A stretch of DNA of 12,466 nt from the NCBI GenBank assembly GCA_965367215.1, contig CBDUIJ010000159.1, positions 1 through 12,466 of the forward strand. Reading direction: 5' to 3'. Below the pieces are notes generated by a model. The model searched no databases. It saw only the letters and a list, made by a program, of their open reading frames with translations, and was not told where the DNA came from. The position numbers and the translations under genes were made by a program. This document shows positions 5,971 to 12,422 of this stretch, one piece after another (the stretch's first letter is position 1; each line of letters opens with the position of its first letter). This DNA comes from Granulosicoccus sp965367215. GTDB taxonomy: Bacteria; Pseudomonadota; Gammaproteobacteria; Granulosicoccales; Granulosicoccaceae.

Positions 5971-7248
5971 CCAGCGCCGCTCGAATTTCTTGCGAAGCAT
6001 TACCGCAAGTGCATTCATCACGACAAGGAATACCAGCAGTACCATGATGGCTGCCGAGGTTTTCTCGACGAAGGCACGTTCGGGACTGTCAGCCCACAGA
6101 AATACCTGTACGGGAAGGACGGTGGCGGCATCAGTCACGGAGGCCGGGATATCAACAATGAAGGCCACCATACCGATCATCAGCAATGGCGCGGTTTCAC
6201 CCAGAGCCTGGGCAAGCCCGATGATGGTGCCGGTGAGAATGCCGGGCATGGCCAGCGGCAGTACATGGTGCGTGACAACCTGCAAGGGTGAGGCACCCAG
6301 ACCGCGGGCAGCTTCCCGAATGGATGGCGGGACGGCCTTGAGTGCCGCCCGACTCGAGATGATGATGGTCGGCAAGGTCATCAGACTCAGCACGATACCG
6401 CCGACCACCGGGGCGGAGCGCGGCAAGTGGAAGAAGTTGATGAACACCGCCAGACCCAGCAAGCCGAAAACGATCGAGGGCACGGCTGCCAGATTGTTGA
6501 TATTGACCTCCACGACATCGGTCCAGCGATTCTGCGGTGCGAATTCTTCCAGATAGATGGCCGCTGCCACCGCGATGGGGAATGACAGGGCAAAGGTGAT
6601 CAGCAAGGTGAACGCAGAGCCCATGAGCGCAGCCCTGATACCAGCCAGTTCCGGTTCACGCGAATCACCATTGGTGAAGAAGGTGCGGTTGAAGCGAACC
6701 TCCAGCTGCCCTGAATCCTTCAGTGACTTCGCCCAGGCAATCTGCTTGTCGCTCATGCGGGTGACGATACTGTCGGGATTGCTCAGATCGGCATTGGATT
6801 TGATCAGCGCGCTGAGCTCGTCATCGGTGGGTAGCCACAGACTGACCGTGGTATCGATCAGTGACGGATCGGCCGCTACCTCATCGTACAACTGGTACTC
6901 GGCACCGGTGCTGATCAGTTGATACAGTGCTTTCTTGTCACCACGGCTACTGACTTCCGGAAAACGATCCCGCATGGTCTGCTTGATCAGTCCGCCGAAG
7001 TTGGCAGCACGCATCTCGGCCGATGTGGGCGACTCACTGATGCCAAGCGTGGCACTGTCCAGCTGAACGTCCAGCTTGACGAAGGTGCTCTGAAAGGCCG
7101 GATAGCCCTTGCTGACAATGCTGAACAGCAGAATGAACAGAAATCCGATACTGGCAGCGATGGCAGTAATGCCATAGAACCGGAAGCGTTTTTCCGCGGC
7201 GTAGCGTTTCTTCAAGGACGCACGAACCTTGGTGGTTGTATCGGTCAT
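5968..7248 (-). CDS. pstA: Phosphate ABC transporter permease PstA, long form with DUF3333 domain
   Basis: One of the two membrane permeases of the Pst importer, forming the channel with PstC. The ATG at 7248 (426 residues) is chosen over a longer frame reaching 7302. It overlaps the pstC stop as ATGA and has GGGAG 8 nt upstream. The first helix lies at about 25-46. A long, mostly polar segment follows (about 50-202, predicted periplasmic), then the typical permease core (about 205-420). The core holds the ABC coupling (EAA) loop REAARGLGASPLQVVTHHVLP (311-331) and the PstA-like GLAQALGETAPLLMIG (344-359). E. coli PstA is about 300 residues; the extra length is the DUF3333 type of N-terminal region found in many proteobacterial PstA proteins. 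The basic start (KKRYAAEKRFRFYG, 13-26) fits inside-positive topology. Translation is coupled both to pstC and to pstB. Confidence 0.96.
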   Translation of the reverse strand: MTDTTTKVRASLKKRYAAEKRFRFYGITAIAASIGFLFILLFSIVSKGYPAFQSTFVKLDVQLDSATLGISESPTSAEMRAANFGGLIKQTMRDRFPEVSSRGDKKALYQLISTGAEYQLYDEVAADPSLIDTTVSLWLPTDDELSALIKSNADLSNPDSIVTRMSDKQIAWAKSLKDSGQLEVRFNRTFFTNGDSREPELAGIRAALMGSAFTLLITFALSFPIAVAAAIYLEEFAPQNRWTDVVEVNINNLAAVPSIVFGLLGLAVFINFFHLPRSAPVVGGIVLSLMTLPTIIISSRAALKAVPPSIREAARGLGASPLQVVTHHVLPLAMPGILTGTIIGLAQALGETAPLLMIGMVAFIVDIPASVTDAATVLPVQVFLWADSPERAFVEKTSAAIMVLLVFLVVMNALAVMLRKKFERRW

Positions 7249-8633
7249 TCGTATTGCTCCCGGTACTTGCGCACGACATGCAAGGCAATCACATTCAGGC
7301 AAAGGGTGACGACAAACAGCATCAGACCCAGCGCGAAGGCGGCGAGTGTCTTGGCACTGTCGAACTCCTGGTCGCCCGTCAGCAAGGTGACGATCTGCAC
7401 GGTGACGGTCGTGACGGCTTCCAGCGGGTTGGCGGTCAGGTTGGCGGCCAGGCCGGCGGCCATGACCACGATCATGGTTTCGCCGATGGCACGTGATACT
7501 GCAAGCAGGATACCGCCGACGATGCCGGGCAGTGCTGCGGGTATGACCACCTTTCTGATGGTTTCCGATTTCGTGGCACCCAGTCCGTAGGATCCGTCAC
7601 GCATGGATTGCGGCACGGCGGTAATGACATCGTCAGACAGCGATGATACGAAGGGGATGATCATGATGCCCATGACGGCGCCGGCTGCCAGTGCACTTTC
7701 CGAGGAGACGCTCAGTCCCAGGGTCGCACCGAATGATCGCAGAGCGGGCGCCACGGTCAGCGCGGCAAAGAAGCCGTAGACCACGGTCGGGATGCCGGCG
7801 AGAATTTCCAGCAGGGGTTTGCAGATGTTGCGGATGGGGCGGCTGGCGTACTCGGCGAGGTATATCGCCGACATCAGTCCGAATGGGACGGCAACCACCA
7901 TGGCGATGAAGGAGATCAGCATGGTGCCCAGAAACAGAGGCACCGCGCCGAATGAACCGGAGGAGCCTACCTGGTCGACGCGTATGGCCGTTTGTGGGCT
8001 CCACTTGGTACCGGTAATGAATTCGATGATGCTGACTTCCTGAAAGAACCGGATGGATTCGAACAGTACTGACAGCACGATGCCCAGCGTCGTCAATATG
8101 GCAATGGAGGCGCAGCTGATCAGGAAGAACTGTACGATTTTCTCGACATTCTGCCGCGCTCGTGTGTCTGCCTTGATTCTCTTCAGCGCCAGTGACGCAC
8201 CGGCAATCGCTGCCGCCATCGCCAGTACGACCAGCGCCAGAGAACTGGTATGTCGAAGGTTCGCCAGCTGCTGGGCCGCGGCCTTCTTTTCCGGGTCCTG
8301 AATGTCGGCAATGGCGTGGCTGTCCACCAGATTGCCGATATCGTTCTTGTACAGGTCGACCGACTTCTCACCGGCCTCGTAGACGCTCTGCGGTATGGAG
8401 TCGTGCAGAAAACTGCTGACCACAGCAGGTTCGAACAGTTTCCAGCCGACGATGATGGCCAGCGCCGGCAGGGCGCACCACAGGGCGACCATCATGCCGT
8501 AGTGGCTGGGCAGGGAATGCATGGAACGCACACCGCCATGCAGCCGTGCGACGGAATAGGCACGGCTTCTGCCATAGGCAAAGGATGCCAGGGCCAGGCC
8601 CAGTGTGACTAACAACAGGGTAGTTGCGGACAT
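7245..8633 (-). CDS. pstC: Phosphate ABC transporter permease PstC, long form
   Basis: Partner permease of PstA in the phosphate importer. I place the start at the ATG at 8633 (462 residues; MSATTLLLVTLGLALASF). The frame stays open to 8726, but the extra 31 codons are the DNA of an intrinsic terminator and its T-tract, so they are unlikely to be coding. The Shine-Dalgarno sequence before 8633 is weak. The protein has an N-terminal hydrophobic region with extra helices (about 3-20, 44-64, 130-150) not found in the shorter E. coli PstC (about 319 residues). The conserved core follows from about residue 165, including GSSGSFGAVPLFLGT, the EAA loop SMRDGSYGLGATKSETIRKVVIPAALPG, and AVSRAIGETMIV. 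The 3' end overlaps pstA by 4 bp. Transcription depends on readthrough from pstS or an unrecognised internal promoter. Confidence 0.95.
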   Translation of the reverse strand: MSATTLLLVTLGLALASFAYGRSRAYSVARLHGGVRSMHSLPSHYGMMVALWCALPALAIIVGWKLFEPAVVSSFLHDSIPQSVYEAGEKSVDLYKNDIGNLVDSHAIADIQDPEKKAAAQQLANLRHTSSLALVVLAMAAAIAGASLALKRIKADTRARQNVEKIVQFFLISCASIAILTTLGIVLSVLFESIRFFQEVSIIEFITGTKWSPQTAIRVDQVGSSGSFGAVPLFLGTMLISFIAMVVAVPFGLMSAIYLAEYASRPIRNICKPLLEILAGIPTVVYGFFAALTVAPALRSFGATLGLSVSSESALAAGAVMGIMIIPFVSSLSDDVITAVPQSMRDGSYGLGATKSETIRKVVIPAALPGIVGGILLAVSRAIGETMIVVMAAGLAANLTANPLEAVTTVTVQIVTLLTGDQEFDSAKTLAAFALGLMLFVVTLCLNVIALHVVRKYREQYE

Positions 8634-8684
8634 GAAGGAGAGGGTACTCGTGAACGGACGAAGCAATACAAAGGTGGAGCTGTC

Positions 8685-8720
8685 AAGAAAAAAGGTCCTG
8701 CCACCGATGGCAAGACCTTT
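8685..8720 (-). terminator. Intrinsic terminator/attenuator between pstS and pstC
   Basis: On the minus strand a 13-bp stem (arms 8720-8708 and 8703-8691) closes a 4-nt loop (8707-8704). The one apparent mismatch, C8698 against A8713 on the plus strand, becomes a G-U wobble in the minus-strand RNA, so the stem is fully paired there. It is followed by UUUUUUCUU (8693-8685). It lies 60 bp after the pstS stop and 52 bp before the chosen pstC start. Partial termination here would give high pstS and low pstCAB expression. Confidence 0.85.
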
Positions 8721-8742
8721 GATCACTGTCTAGTGTATGAGA

Positions 8743-8767
8743 CACGGAGCGAAAAGTACGCTCCGTG
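8743..8767 (-). promoter_or_regulatory. Perfect 9-bp hairpin just after pstS (mRNA 3'-end stabiliser candidate)
   Basis: CACGGAGCG (8743-8751) and CGCTCCGTG (8759-8767) form a perfect stem with a 7-nt loop, starting 12 nt beyond the pstS stop. There is no U-tract after it on the minus strand, so it is unlikely to terminate by itself. Its position upstream of the terminator suggests a barrier to 3'-5' exonucleases that would protect the pstS mRNA. That role is inferred from position only. Confidence 0.6.
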
Positions 8768-8779
8768 CCCCATCAGGAA

Positions 8780-9814
8780 CTAGTTCAGAACCAGCTTCTG
8801 CAGTGATTTTACCGCTGCGCCAACTTCGGCGCGCTGCTCGTCACCCAGGGGAATCATGCCCTTGTCAGCCAGGTAGCCGTCTTCGCCCCAGGCTTGCTCG
8901 CTGGTGAATTCAGCCAGGTATTCTGCAATGCCGGGTACCGTACCGATGTGCTGGGCCTTGACGTAGAAGTACAGAGGACGAGAGATACCGTAGTCACCAC
9001 TGGCGATTGCATCGAAGTCTGCGGTGTGGCCGTCGATGATGGAGCTTTGTACCTTGTCGGAATTCTGCTCGAGAAAGCTGAAGCCGAAGATACCCATGGC
9101 ATCAGGATTGGCTTCCAGCTTCTGCACGATCAGGTTGTCGTTCTCGCCGGCTTCGATATAGGCACCGTCTTCACGCATGGTGTGGCAGGTTGCCTTGAAG
9201 TCGTTCTTGTCCATGTTCTTGATGAAGTCGAACTGCTTGCAACCACCTTCCATGGCCAGTTCTGCGAAGGCGTCACGGGTGCCGGAAGTAGGAGGAGGGC
9301 CGAGAACTTCGATGTCGATGGCTGGCAGGTCAGGATTGATCTCGGACCACTGCTTGTAGGGGTTTTCCACCAGAGCTTCGGAACCGTCAGGGTTGGGCAC
9401 CATCTTGGCCAGTGCCAGGTAGAGCTCCTTGGTTCCCATGTCGAATTGCTGGGCGTTGATGGAGTTTGCAACGGCAATGCCGTCAAAACCGATCAGGACT
9501 TCAACGATGTCGGTCACACCGTTTTCCTGGCACATCTGGTATTCGCTGGTCTTCATGCGACGTGATGCGTTGGTGATGTCAGGAGTTTCTACACCGATGC
9601 CTGAGCAGAACAGTTTCAGACCACCGCCAGAACCGGTAGATTCGATCTTGGGCGTGCTGAAGTCGGTCGTCTTGCCGAAGCGCTCTGCCACGACAGTGGC
9701 GAATGGGTAGACGGTGGATGAGCCGACGACGCTGATGCCATCGCGAGCTGCGGCGTTGCCGGCAAATGCCGTGGCCAATACCGCTGAGCCAACCAGTAAC
9801 ACTGACTTTTTCAT
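8780..9814 (-). CDS. pstS: Periplasmic phosphate-binding protein PstS
   Basis: PstS captures inorganic phosphate in the periplasm and delivers it to PstC-PstA. I start at the ATG at 9814 (344 residues) because MKKSVLLVGSAVLATAFAG is a clean Sec signal peptide, cleaved near NAAA|RDG (about 23). An in-frame upstream extension to 9883 would run through the Pho box and is rejected. The mature protein opens with ISVVGSSTVYPF, the first phosphate-binding loop. It then shows GSGGGLKLFCSG and GPPPTSGTRDAFAEL, the other substrate-binding loops of the family (roughly residues 55 and 165-185). There is no lipobox, so it is a soluble periplasmic protein. It is the first gene after its own Pho-box promoter and is followed by a hairpin and a terminator, which fits the need for a large excess over the permeases. 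Confidence 0.97.
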   Translation of the reverse strand: MKKSVLLVGSAVLATAFAGNAAARDGISVVGSSTVYPFATVVAERFGKTTDFSTPKIESTGSGGGLKLFCSGIGVETPDITNASRRMKTSEYQMCQENGVTDIVEVLIGFDGIAVANSINAQQFDMGTKELYLALAKMVPNPDGSEALVENPYKQWSEINPDLPAIDIEVLGPPPTSGTRDAFAELAMEGGCKQFDFIKNMDKNDFKATCHTMREDGAYIEAGENDNLIVQKLEANPDAMGIFGFSFLEQNSDKVQSSIIDGHTADFDAIASGDYGISRPLYFYVKAQHIGTVPGIAEYLAEFTSEQAWGEDGYLADKGMIPLGDEQRAEVGAAVKSLQKLVLN

Positions 9815-9857
9815 GATGATCTCTTTGCTTGGAAGGGGAAGTTGTGTCAACGGGGGC

Positions 9858-9863
9858 AGTATC
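9858..9863 (-). promoter_or_regulatory. -10 hexamer of the pstS promoter
   Basis: GATACT on the minus strand (4 of 6 matches to TATAAT) lies exactly 10 nt after the second Pho half-site. This is the same distance as I recall for the E. coli pstS promoter. In PhoB-dependent promoters the Pho box replaces the -35 element, so no TTGACA-like hexamer is expected. The transcript would begin near 9851, about 37 nt before the pstS start. Confidence 0.5.
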
Positions 9864-9869
9864 GGAGTC

Positions 9870-9891
9870 GAATGTGACACCACCGTTACAG
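9870..9891 (-). promoter_or_regulatory. Pho box (PhoB binding site) upstream of pstS
   Basis: On the minus strand CTGTAAC (9891-9885), a 4-nt spacer GGTG, GTGTCAC (9880-9874) and ATTC form two direct repeats with an 11-bp period. This is the PhoB arrangement (consensus CTGTCAT, 4 nt, CTGTCAT). A further half-site TTGTCAC followed by AAAA lies upstream (9921-9911), with a poor second half (CCCGCAG). Together they make phosphate-starvation control of pstS by PhoB very likely. Confidence 0.75.
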
Positions 9892-9946
9892 AGCAGGCGC
9901 TGTCTGCGGGTTTTGTGACAAGGCTAACGCCCGGTATTGCACAACC

Positions 9947-11323
9947 CTACTGATTGACTGCCTGTGCCAGCGTGATGCAGCGAGACTGGGGGAAGGTGAG
10001 TGTGAAAACGGAGCCGGTACCTGGCGTACTTTCGATCGTCAGATTGCCACCGTGACGCTGCGCGGCGTGCTTGACGATGGCAAGTCCCAGTCCCGTGCCA
10101 CCATCATCCCGGGAACGGCCGGCATCCACTCGATAGAACCGTTCACTGAGGCGGGCCAGGTGTCTGGCTTCTATGCCGGGACCGTTGTCAGAGACCCTGT
10201 AAATGGCTTCACCATTAGTGCCTGTCTGCCAGGACACATCGATGGTGGTGCCGGGATCCGTGTAGCGCACGGCATTGGTCAGCAGGTTCTGGCAGGCGCT
10301 GTAGAGCTCCCTCTCCGAGCCCAGAATGGCCAGAGACTCGTCCAGATCCAGTTCGAAGTGGTGGGTATCGGTGGATTCATGCAGGGTGCTGACCATCGAG
10401 CAGATCATGGCACTGACATTCAGGGTGTCACCTTCATTTTCTGCCAGCGGGTTGCCTTCGAGTTTGGACAGCTGCAGCAGATCTTCCACGATGCCGCGCA
10501 TCCGGTCCGACTGGGCGGTTATCTGTGCCAGCCCTTCGGTGACTTCAGGATCGAGCGATTCATTTTCCCGTAACATTTCGAGATAGCCGCGGATCACGGT
10601 CAGGGGCGTTCGCAGCTCGTGTGACACATCGCCGACAAAGGCCTTTCTCATCTCCCTGACCTGAACTCGCTGCGTGATGTCCGCGGCAATCAGGACGGTC
10701 ATGTGTTTGCCGGTGGGGACCTTGCGTACGGCCAGTACACGGTCCGCGGACGAGCCGGTGCCGGGCATCTCGAGCTCTTCCTGCTCCGCATTGTTATGCA
10801 GAAACTCCCGGAACTCGGGGTTTCTGACCAGATTGTCGATACGCTGACCCCGATCGCGGTCGGGATGGATGTTCAGTAGCTCCAGAGCCGCCGAATTGGA
10901 CCAGCGAATCTCGAAGCTCTTGTCCAGAACGATGGTGGCATCCGGCAGGTCGGCTGCCAGGGAATTGAACTGGGCGAGGGTGTTGCGGTAGCGATTCTTC
11001 TGTTTGCGACTGTATTTCTTCTCACGGTGAACCAGCTGCACCATGTCATTGGTCAGGCCGGTTGTCGGTGGCGCCTTGGCCGGGCGTGCACCTTCGCTGA
11101 GCCAGTGCACCATGGCATCCATGCGCCGCAGCAGCCAGATGACGTAGCCGATGAGATAGGCAATGGTGGCGATGGCGGGCCAGCCGACGATGAAACCGGC
11201 CAGCGCCACGCCGATCAGTCCGTACAGGAAAACATTGATTTCCTTTTTCAGGCCGGACGAAAGCATATAGGGCGGCATCATGGATACAACAAGATCAGAT
11301 AGTACCGACTTCATTGTGCTCAT
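9947..11323 (-). CDS. phoR: Phosphate regulon sensor histidine kinase PhoR
   Basis: A membrane-bound kinase that phosphorylates PhoB when phosphate is low and dephosphorylates it when the Pst-PhoU complex signals plenty. The 458 residues run as follows. An N-terminal membrane region has two close hydrophobic helices (about 30-47 and 49-65) with almost no periplasmic loop. A basic linker (100-113) is followed by a PAS domain (about 118-220). The HisKA domain has His235 in FVGDVSHELRTPLT. The HATPase domain has the N box around Asn350 (NLLTNAVRYTD), G1 DNGPG (379-383), F box ERFYRVD (394-400) and G2 GGTGLGLAIVKH (408-419). This is the standard PhoR layout (DUF3329-type N-terminus). Sensing is thus probably through PhoU/Pst rather than a periplasmic ligand. 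The start is uncertain: ATGs at 11323 and 11314 both have weak Shine-Dalgarno sequences. It lies 47 bp after phoB in the same operon. Confidence 0.95.
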   Translation of the reverse strand: MSTMKSVLSDLVVSMMPPYMLSSGLKKEINVFLYGLIGVALAGFIVGWPAIATIAYLIGYVIWLLRRMDAMVHWLSEGARPAKAPPTTGLTNDMVQLVHREKKYSRKQKNRYRNTLAQFNSLAADLPDATIVLDKSFEIRWSNSAALELLNIHPDRDRGQRIDNLVRNPEFREFLHNNAEQEELEMPGTGSSADRVLAVRKVPTGKHMTVLIAADITQRVQVREMRKAFVGDVSHELRTPLTVIRGYLEMLRENESLDPEVTEGLAQITAQSDRMRGIVEDLLQLSKLEGNPLAENEGDTLNVSAMICSMVSTLHESTDTHHFELDLDESLAILGSERELYSACQNLLTNAVRYTDPGTTIDVSWQTGTNGEAIYRVSDNGPGIEARHLARLSERFYRVDAGRSRDDGGTGLGLAIVKHAAQRHGGNLTIESTPGTGSVFTLTFPQSRCITLAQAVNQ

Positions 11324-11370
11324 TGGGGCTCAGGTAACGCGAATGTGCTGTTGGATGCCACTACCGTGTT

Positions 11371-12057
11371 TCAGCTGAAGGTGAAACGGTATCCAGCGCC
11401 TCTGACCGTATCAAGCATGGAATCGGCAGCATGCGGTTTGAGGCTCTTGCGCAGGCGCAGTATGTGAACATCGACAGTGCGCTCTTCAATGAAGGTGCCG
11501 GGGCCCCAGACATGATCCAGCAGCTGGGTGCGGCTGTAGACACGATCAGGATTCTTCATCAGAAATGACAGCAGCTTGAATTCTGTATGACCCAAGGTGA
11601 CTTCTTCGCCATTGGCAAGCAGGCGATGGGCGGCAATGTCCAGACTCAAGGGACCGTGCACGATGGCCGTGTCTCCCTTGAAGTCCTGACTGCGGCGCAG
11701 CAGGGCCTTGATGCGCGAATGCAGCTCTCGCGGCGAGAAGGGTTTGGTGACGTAGTCATCGGCTCCGGCATCCAGCCCCGCCGTGATGTCATGTTCCTCG
11801 GTGCGAGCGGTCAGCATGATGATCGGCAGGTTGTTGTTGAGCGGATCCTTGCGCAAGGAGCGCACGAATTCAAGACCGCTGCCTCCGGGTAGCATCCAGT
11901 CGACGATGGCCAGGTCCATGTCCTGAGTCGCCATCAGCTGGCGAGCTTCCGAGACCGTGCCTGAATTGTGTACCGTATGACCATGTCGCTCGAGAGCGAA
12001 CTTGACCATGTCACGGATGGCGGCTTCGTCCTCCACCGTGAGAATATGCGCGGGCAT
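11371..12057 (-). CDS. phoB: Phosphate regulon response regulator PhoB
   Basis: A DNA-binding response regulator that, once phosphorylated by PhoR, binds Pho boxes. I start at the ATG at 12057 (228 residues, MPAHILTVEDEAAIRDMV), which aligns with known PhoB N-termini. A longer frame to 12093 begins with TTG and adds 12 non-conserved residues. The receiver domain (1-120) has acidic residues E9/D10, phosphoacceptor Asp53 in IVDWMLPGGSG, Thr83 and Lys105 (VTKPFSPREL). The C-terminal OmpR/PhoB winged-helix domain (about 130-226) includes LLSFLMKNPDRVYSRTQLLD, the RTVDVHILRLRKSL recognition helix and the terminal VRGAGYRF hairpin. All key residues are present. A candidate Pho box upstream suggests autoregulation. 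It is the first gene of the phoBR-pst cluster and diverges from ffs. Confidence 0.97.
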   Translation of the reverse strand: MPAHILTVEDEAAIRDMVKFALERHGHTVHNSGTVSEARQLMATQDMDLAIVDWMLPGGSGLEFVRSLRKDPLNNNLPIIMLTARTEEHDITAGLDAGADDYVTKPFSPRELHSRIKALLRRSQDFKGDTAIVHGPLSLDIAAHRLLANGEEVTLGHTEFKLLSFLMKNPDRVYSRTQLLDHVWGPGTFIEERTVDVHILRLRKSLKPHAADSMLDTVRGAGYRFTFS

Positions 12058-12133
12058 GTCGGTGCTTCTTGTCTGTTGGCTGTGATTCATCAAATGGTAA
12101 CGCGCTATCGAATTTGGCGCGAGTGTGTGGAAT

Positions 12134-12155
12134 CAATGTGACAACACGGTGAATC
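12134..12155 (-). promoter_or_regulatory. Candidate Pho box upstream of phoB
   Basis: On the minus strand GATTCAC (12155-12149), CGTG, TTGTCAC (12144-12138) and ATTG form two repeats with an 11-bp period. The second half is a strong match to the PhoB consensus, and the first keeps only its TCAC end. It lies about 80 bp before the phoB start, where autoregulatory Pho boxes usually sit. No good -10 hexamer is seen 10 nt downstream (CACACT at best). A lone plus-strand GTGTCAC at 12167-12173, within TGTGTCACACA, is nearby. Confidence 0.5.
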
Positions 12156-12210
12156 GGGGGCATCTTGTGTCACACAGAGCGACGAATACACATAAACAAC
12201 TCACTGAGGC

Positions 12211-12239
12211 TTGCACCTCAGGCTTTCTACCCTCAGAAT
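12211..12239 (+). promoter_or_regulatory. Candidate promoter of the SRP RNA gene
   Basis: TTGCAC (12211-12216) and CAGAAT (12234-12239; 4 of 6 to TATAAT) are separated by 17 bp. They are followed by seven G residues (12240-12246), a GC-rich discriminator of the type seen at stringently controlled stable-RNA promoters. The RNA's first paired base is about 12 nt after the -10. A small inverted repeat (CTGAGG 12204-12209, CCTCAG 12216-12221) overlaps the -35. Confidence 0.4.
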
Positions 12240-12250
12240 GGGGGGGTAAT

Positions 12251-12362
12251 GGTGTTCCGTATCGGCACTCTCGCGACGACAAGCTGTGAACCCCGTCAGG
12301 CCCGGAAGGGAGCAGCGGCAGCAGTGGATTCGGGCGCCGGGATGCGGCTGGTACGGAATGCC
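12251..12362 (+). ncRNA. ffs: Signal recognition particle RNA (4.5S RNA)
   Basis: This is the RNA scaffold of the bacterial SRP; it binds Ffh and targets nascent membrane proteins to FtsY and SecYEG. The universally conserved apical domain is plain: GTCAGGCCCGGAAGGGAGCA (12295-12314) contains the GGAA tetraloop (12304-12307) and the asymmetric loop that contacts the Ffh M domain. GCCGGGATGCGGCTGG on the 3' side resembles the matching E. coli segment. The ends pair over 11 bp: GGTGTTCCGTA (12251-12261) with TACGGAATGCC (12352-12362), including two G-U pairs, which sets the boundaries to within a few bases. At about 112 nt it is the short, single-hairpin form without an Alu domain. No clear intrinsic terminator is visible downstream, so processing or transcription into dnaX is possible. 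Confidence 0.95.
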
Positions 12363-12422
12363 GCCTTATGATTCGTTCATGGGCTCCCCTCACACCTTCT
12401 ATCTATCCAGTTATCGGCATCG

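Noticed and set aside
5221..6291. 356-residue open frame on the plus strand antisense to pstB and pstA
   Set aside because: It lies over two fully intact conserved genes, its translation has no recognisable motifs, and it is explained by third-position GC bias on the opposite strand.
6919..7590. 223-residue plus-strand open frame spanning the pstA/pstC junction
   Set aside because: It crosses the tightly overlapping ends of two real genes and shows low-complexity shadow composition.
8681..8686. TTGACA on the minus strand after the pstS terminator, as the -35 of a separate pstCAB promoter
   Set aside because: No acceptable -10 lies 15-19 bp downstream (CTTCGT at 17), so it is more likely chance at the end of the T-tract.
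8634..8726. N-terminal 31-codon extension of PstC
   Set aside because: Its DNA is the intrinsic terminator plus T-tract after pstS; homologous PstC proteins begin with the hydrophobic helix found at the later ATG.
8894..9565. 223-residue plus-strand open frame antisense to pstS
   Set aside because: The frame mirrors the pstS codons and has no ribosome site or known motif; pstS is unambiguous.
9815..9883. Upstream start for PstS at 9883
   Set aside because: It would place coding sequence over the -10 element and the Pho box, and bury a clean signal peptide 23 residues inside the protein.
12133..12393. Small open frames on both strands through the SRP RNA region
   Set aside because: The stretch is a structured RNA gene with its conserved core; the frames have no family resemblance.
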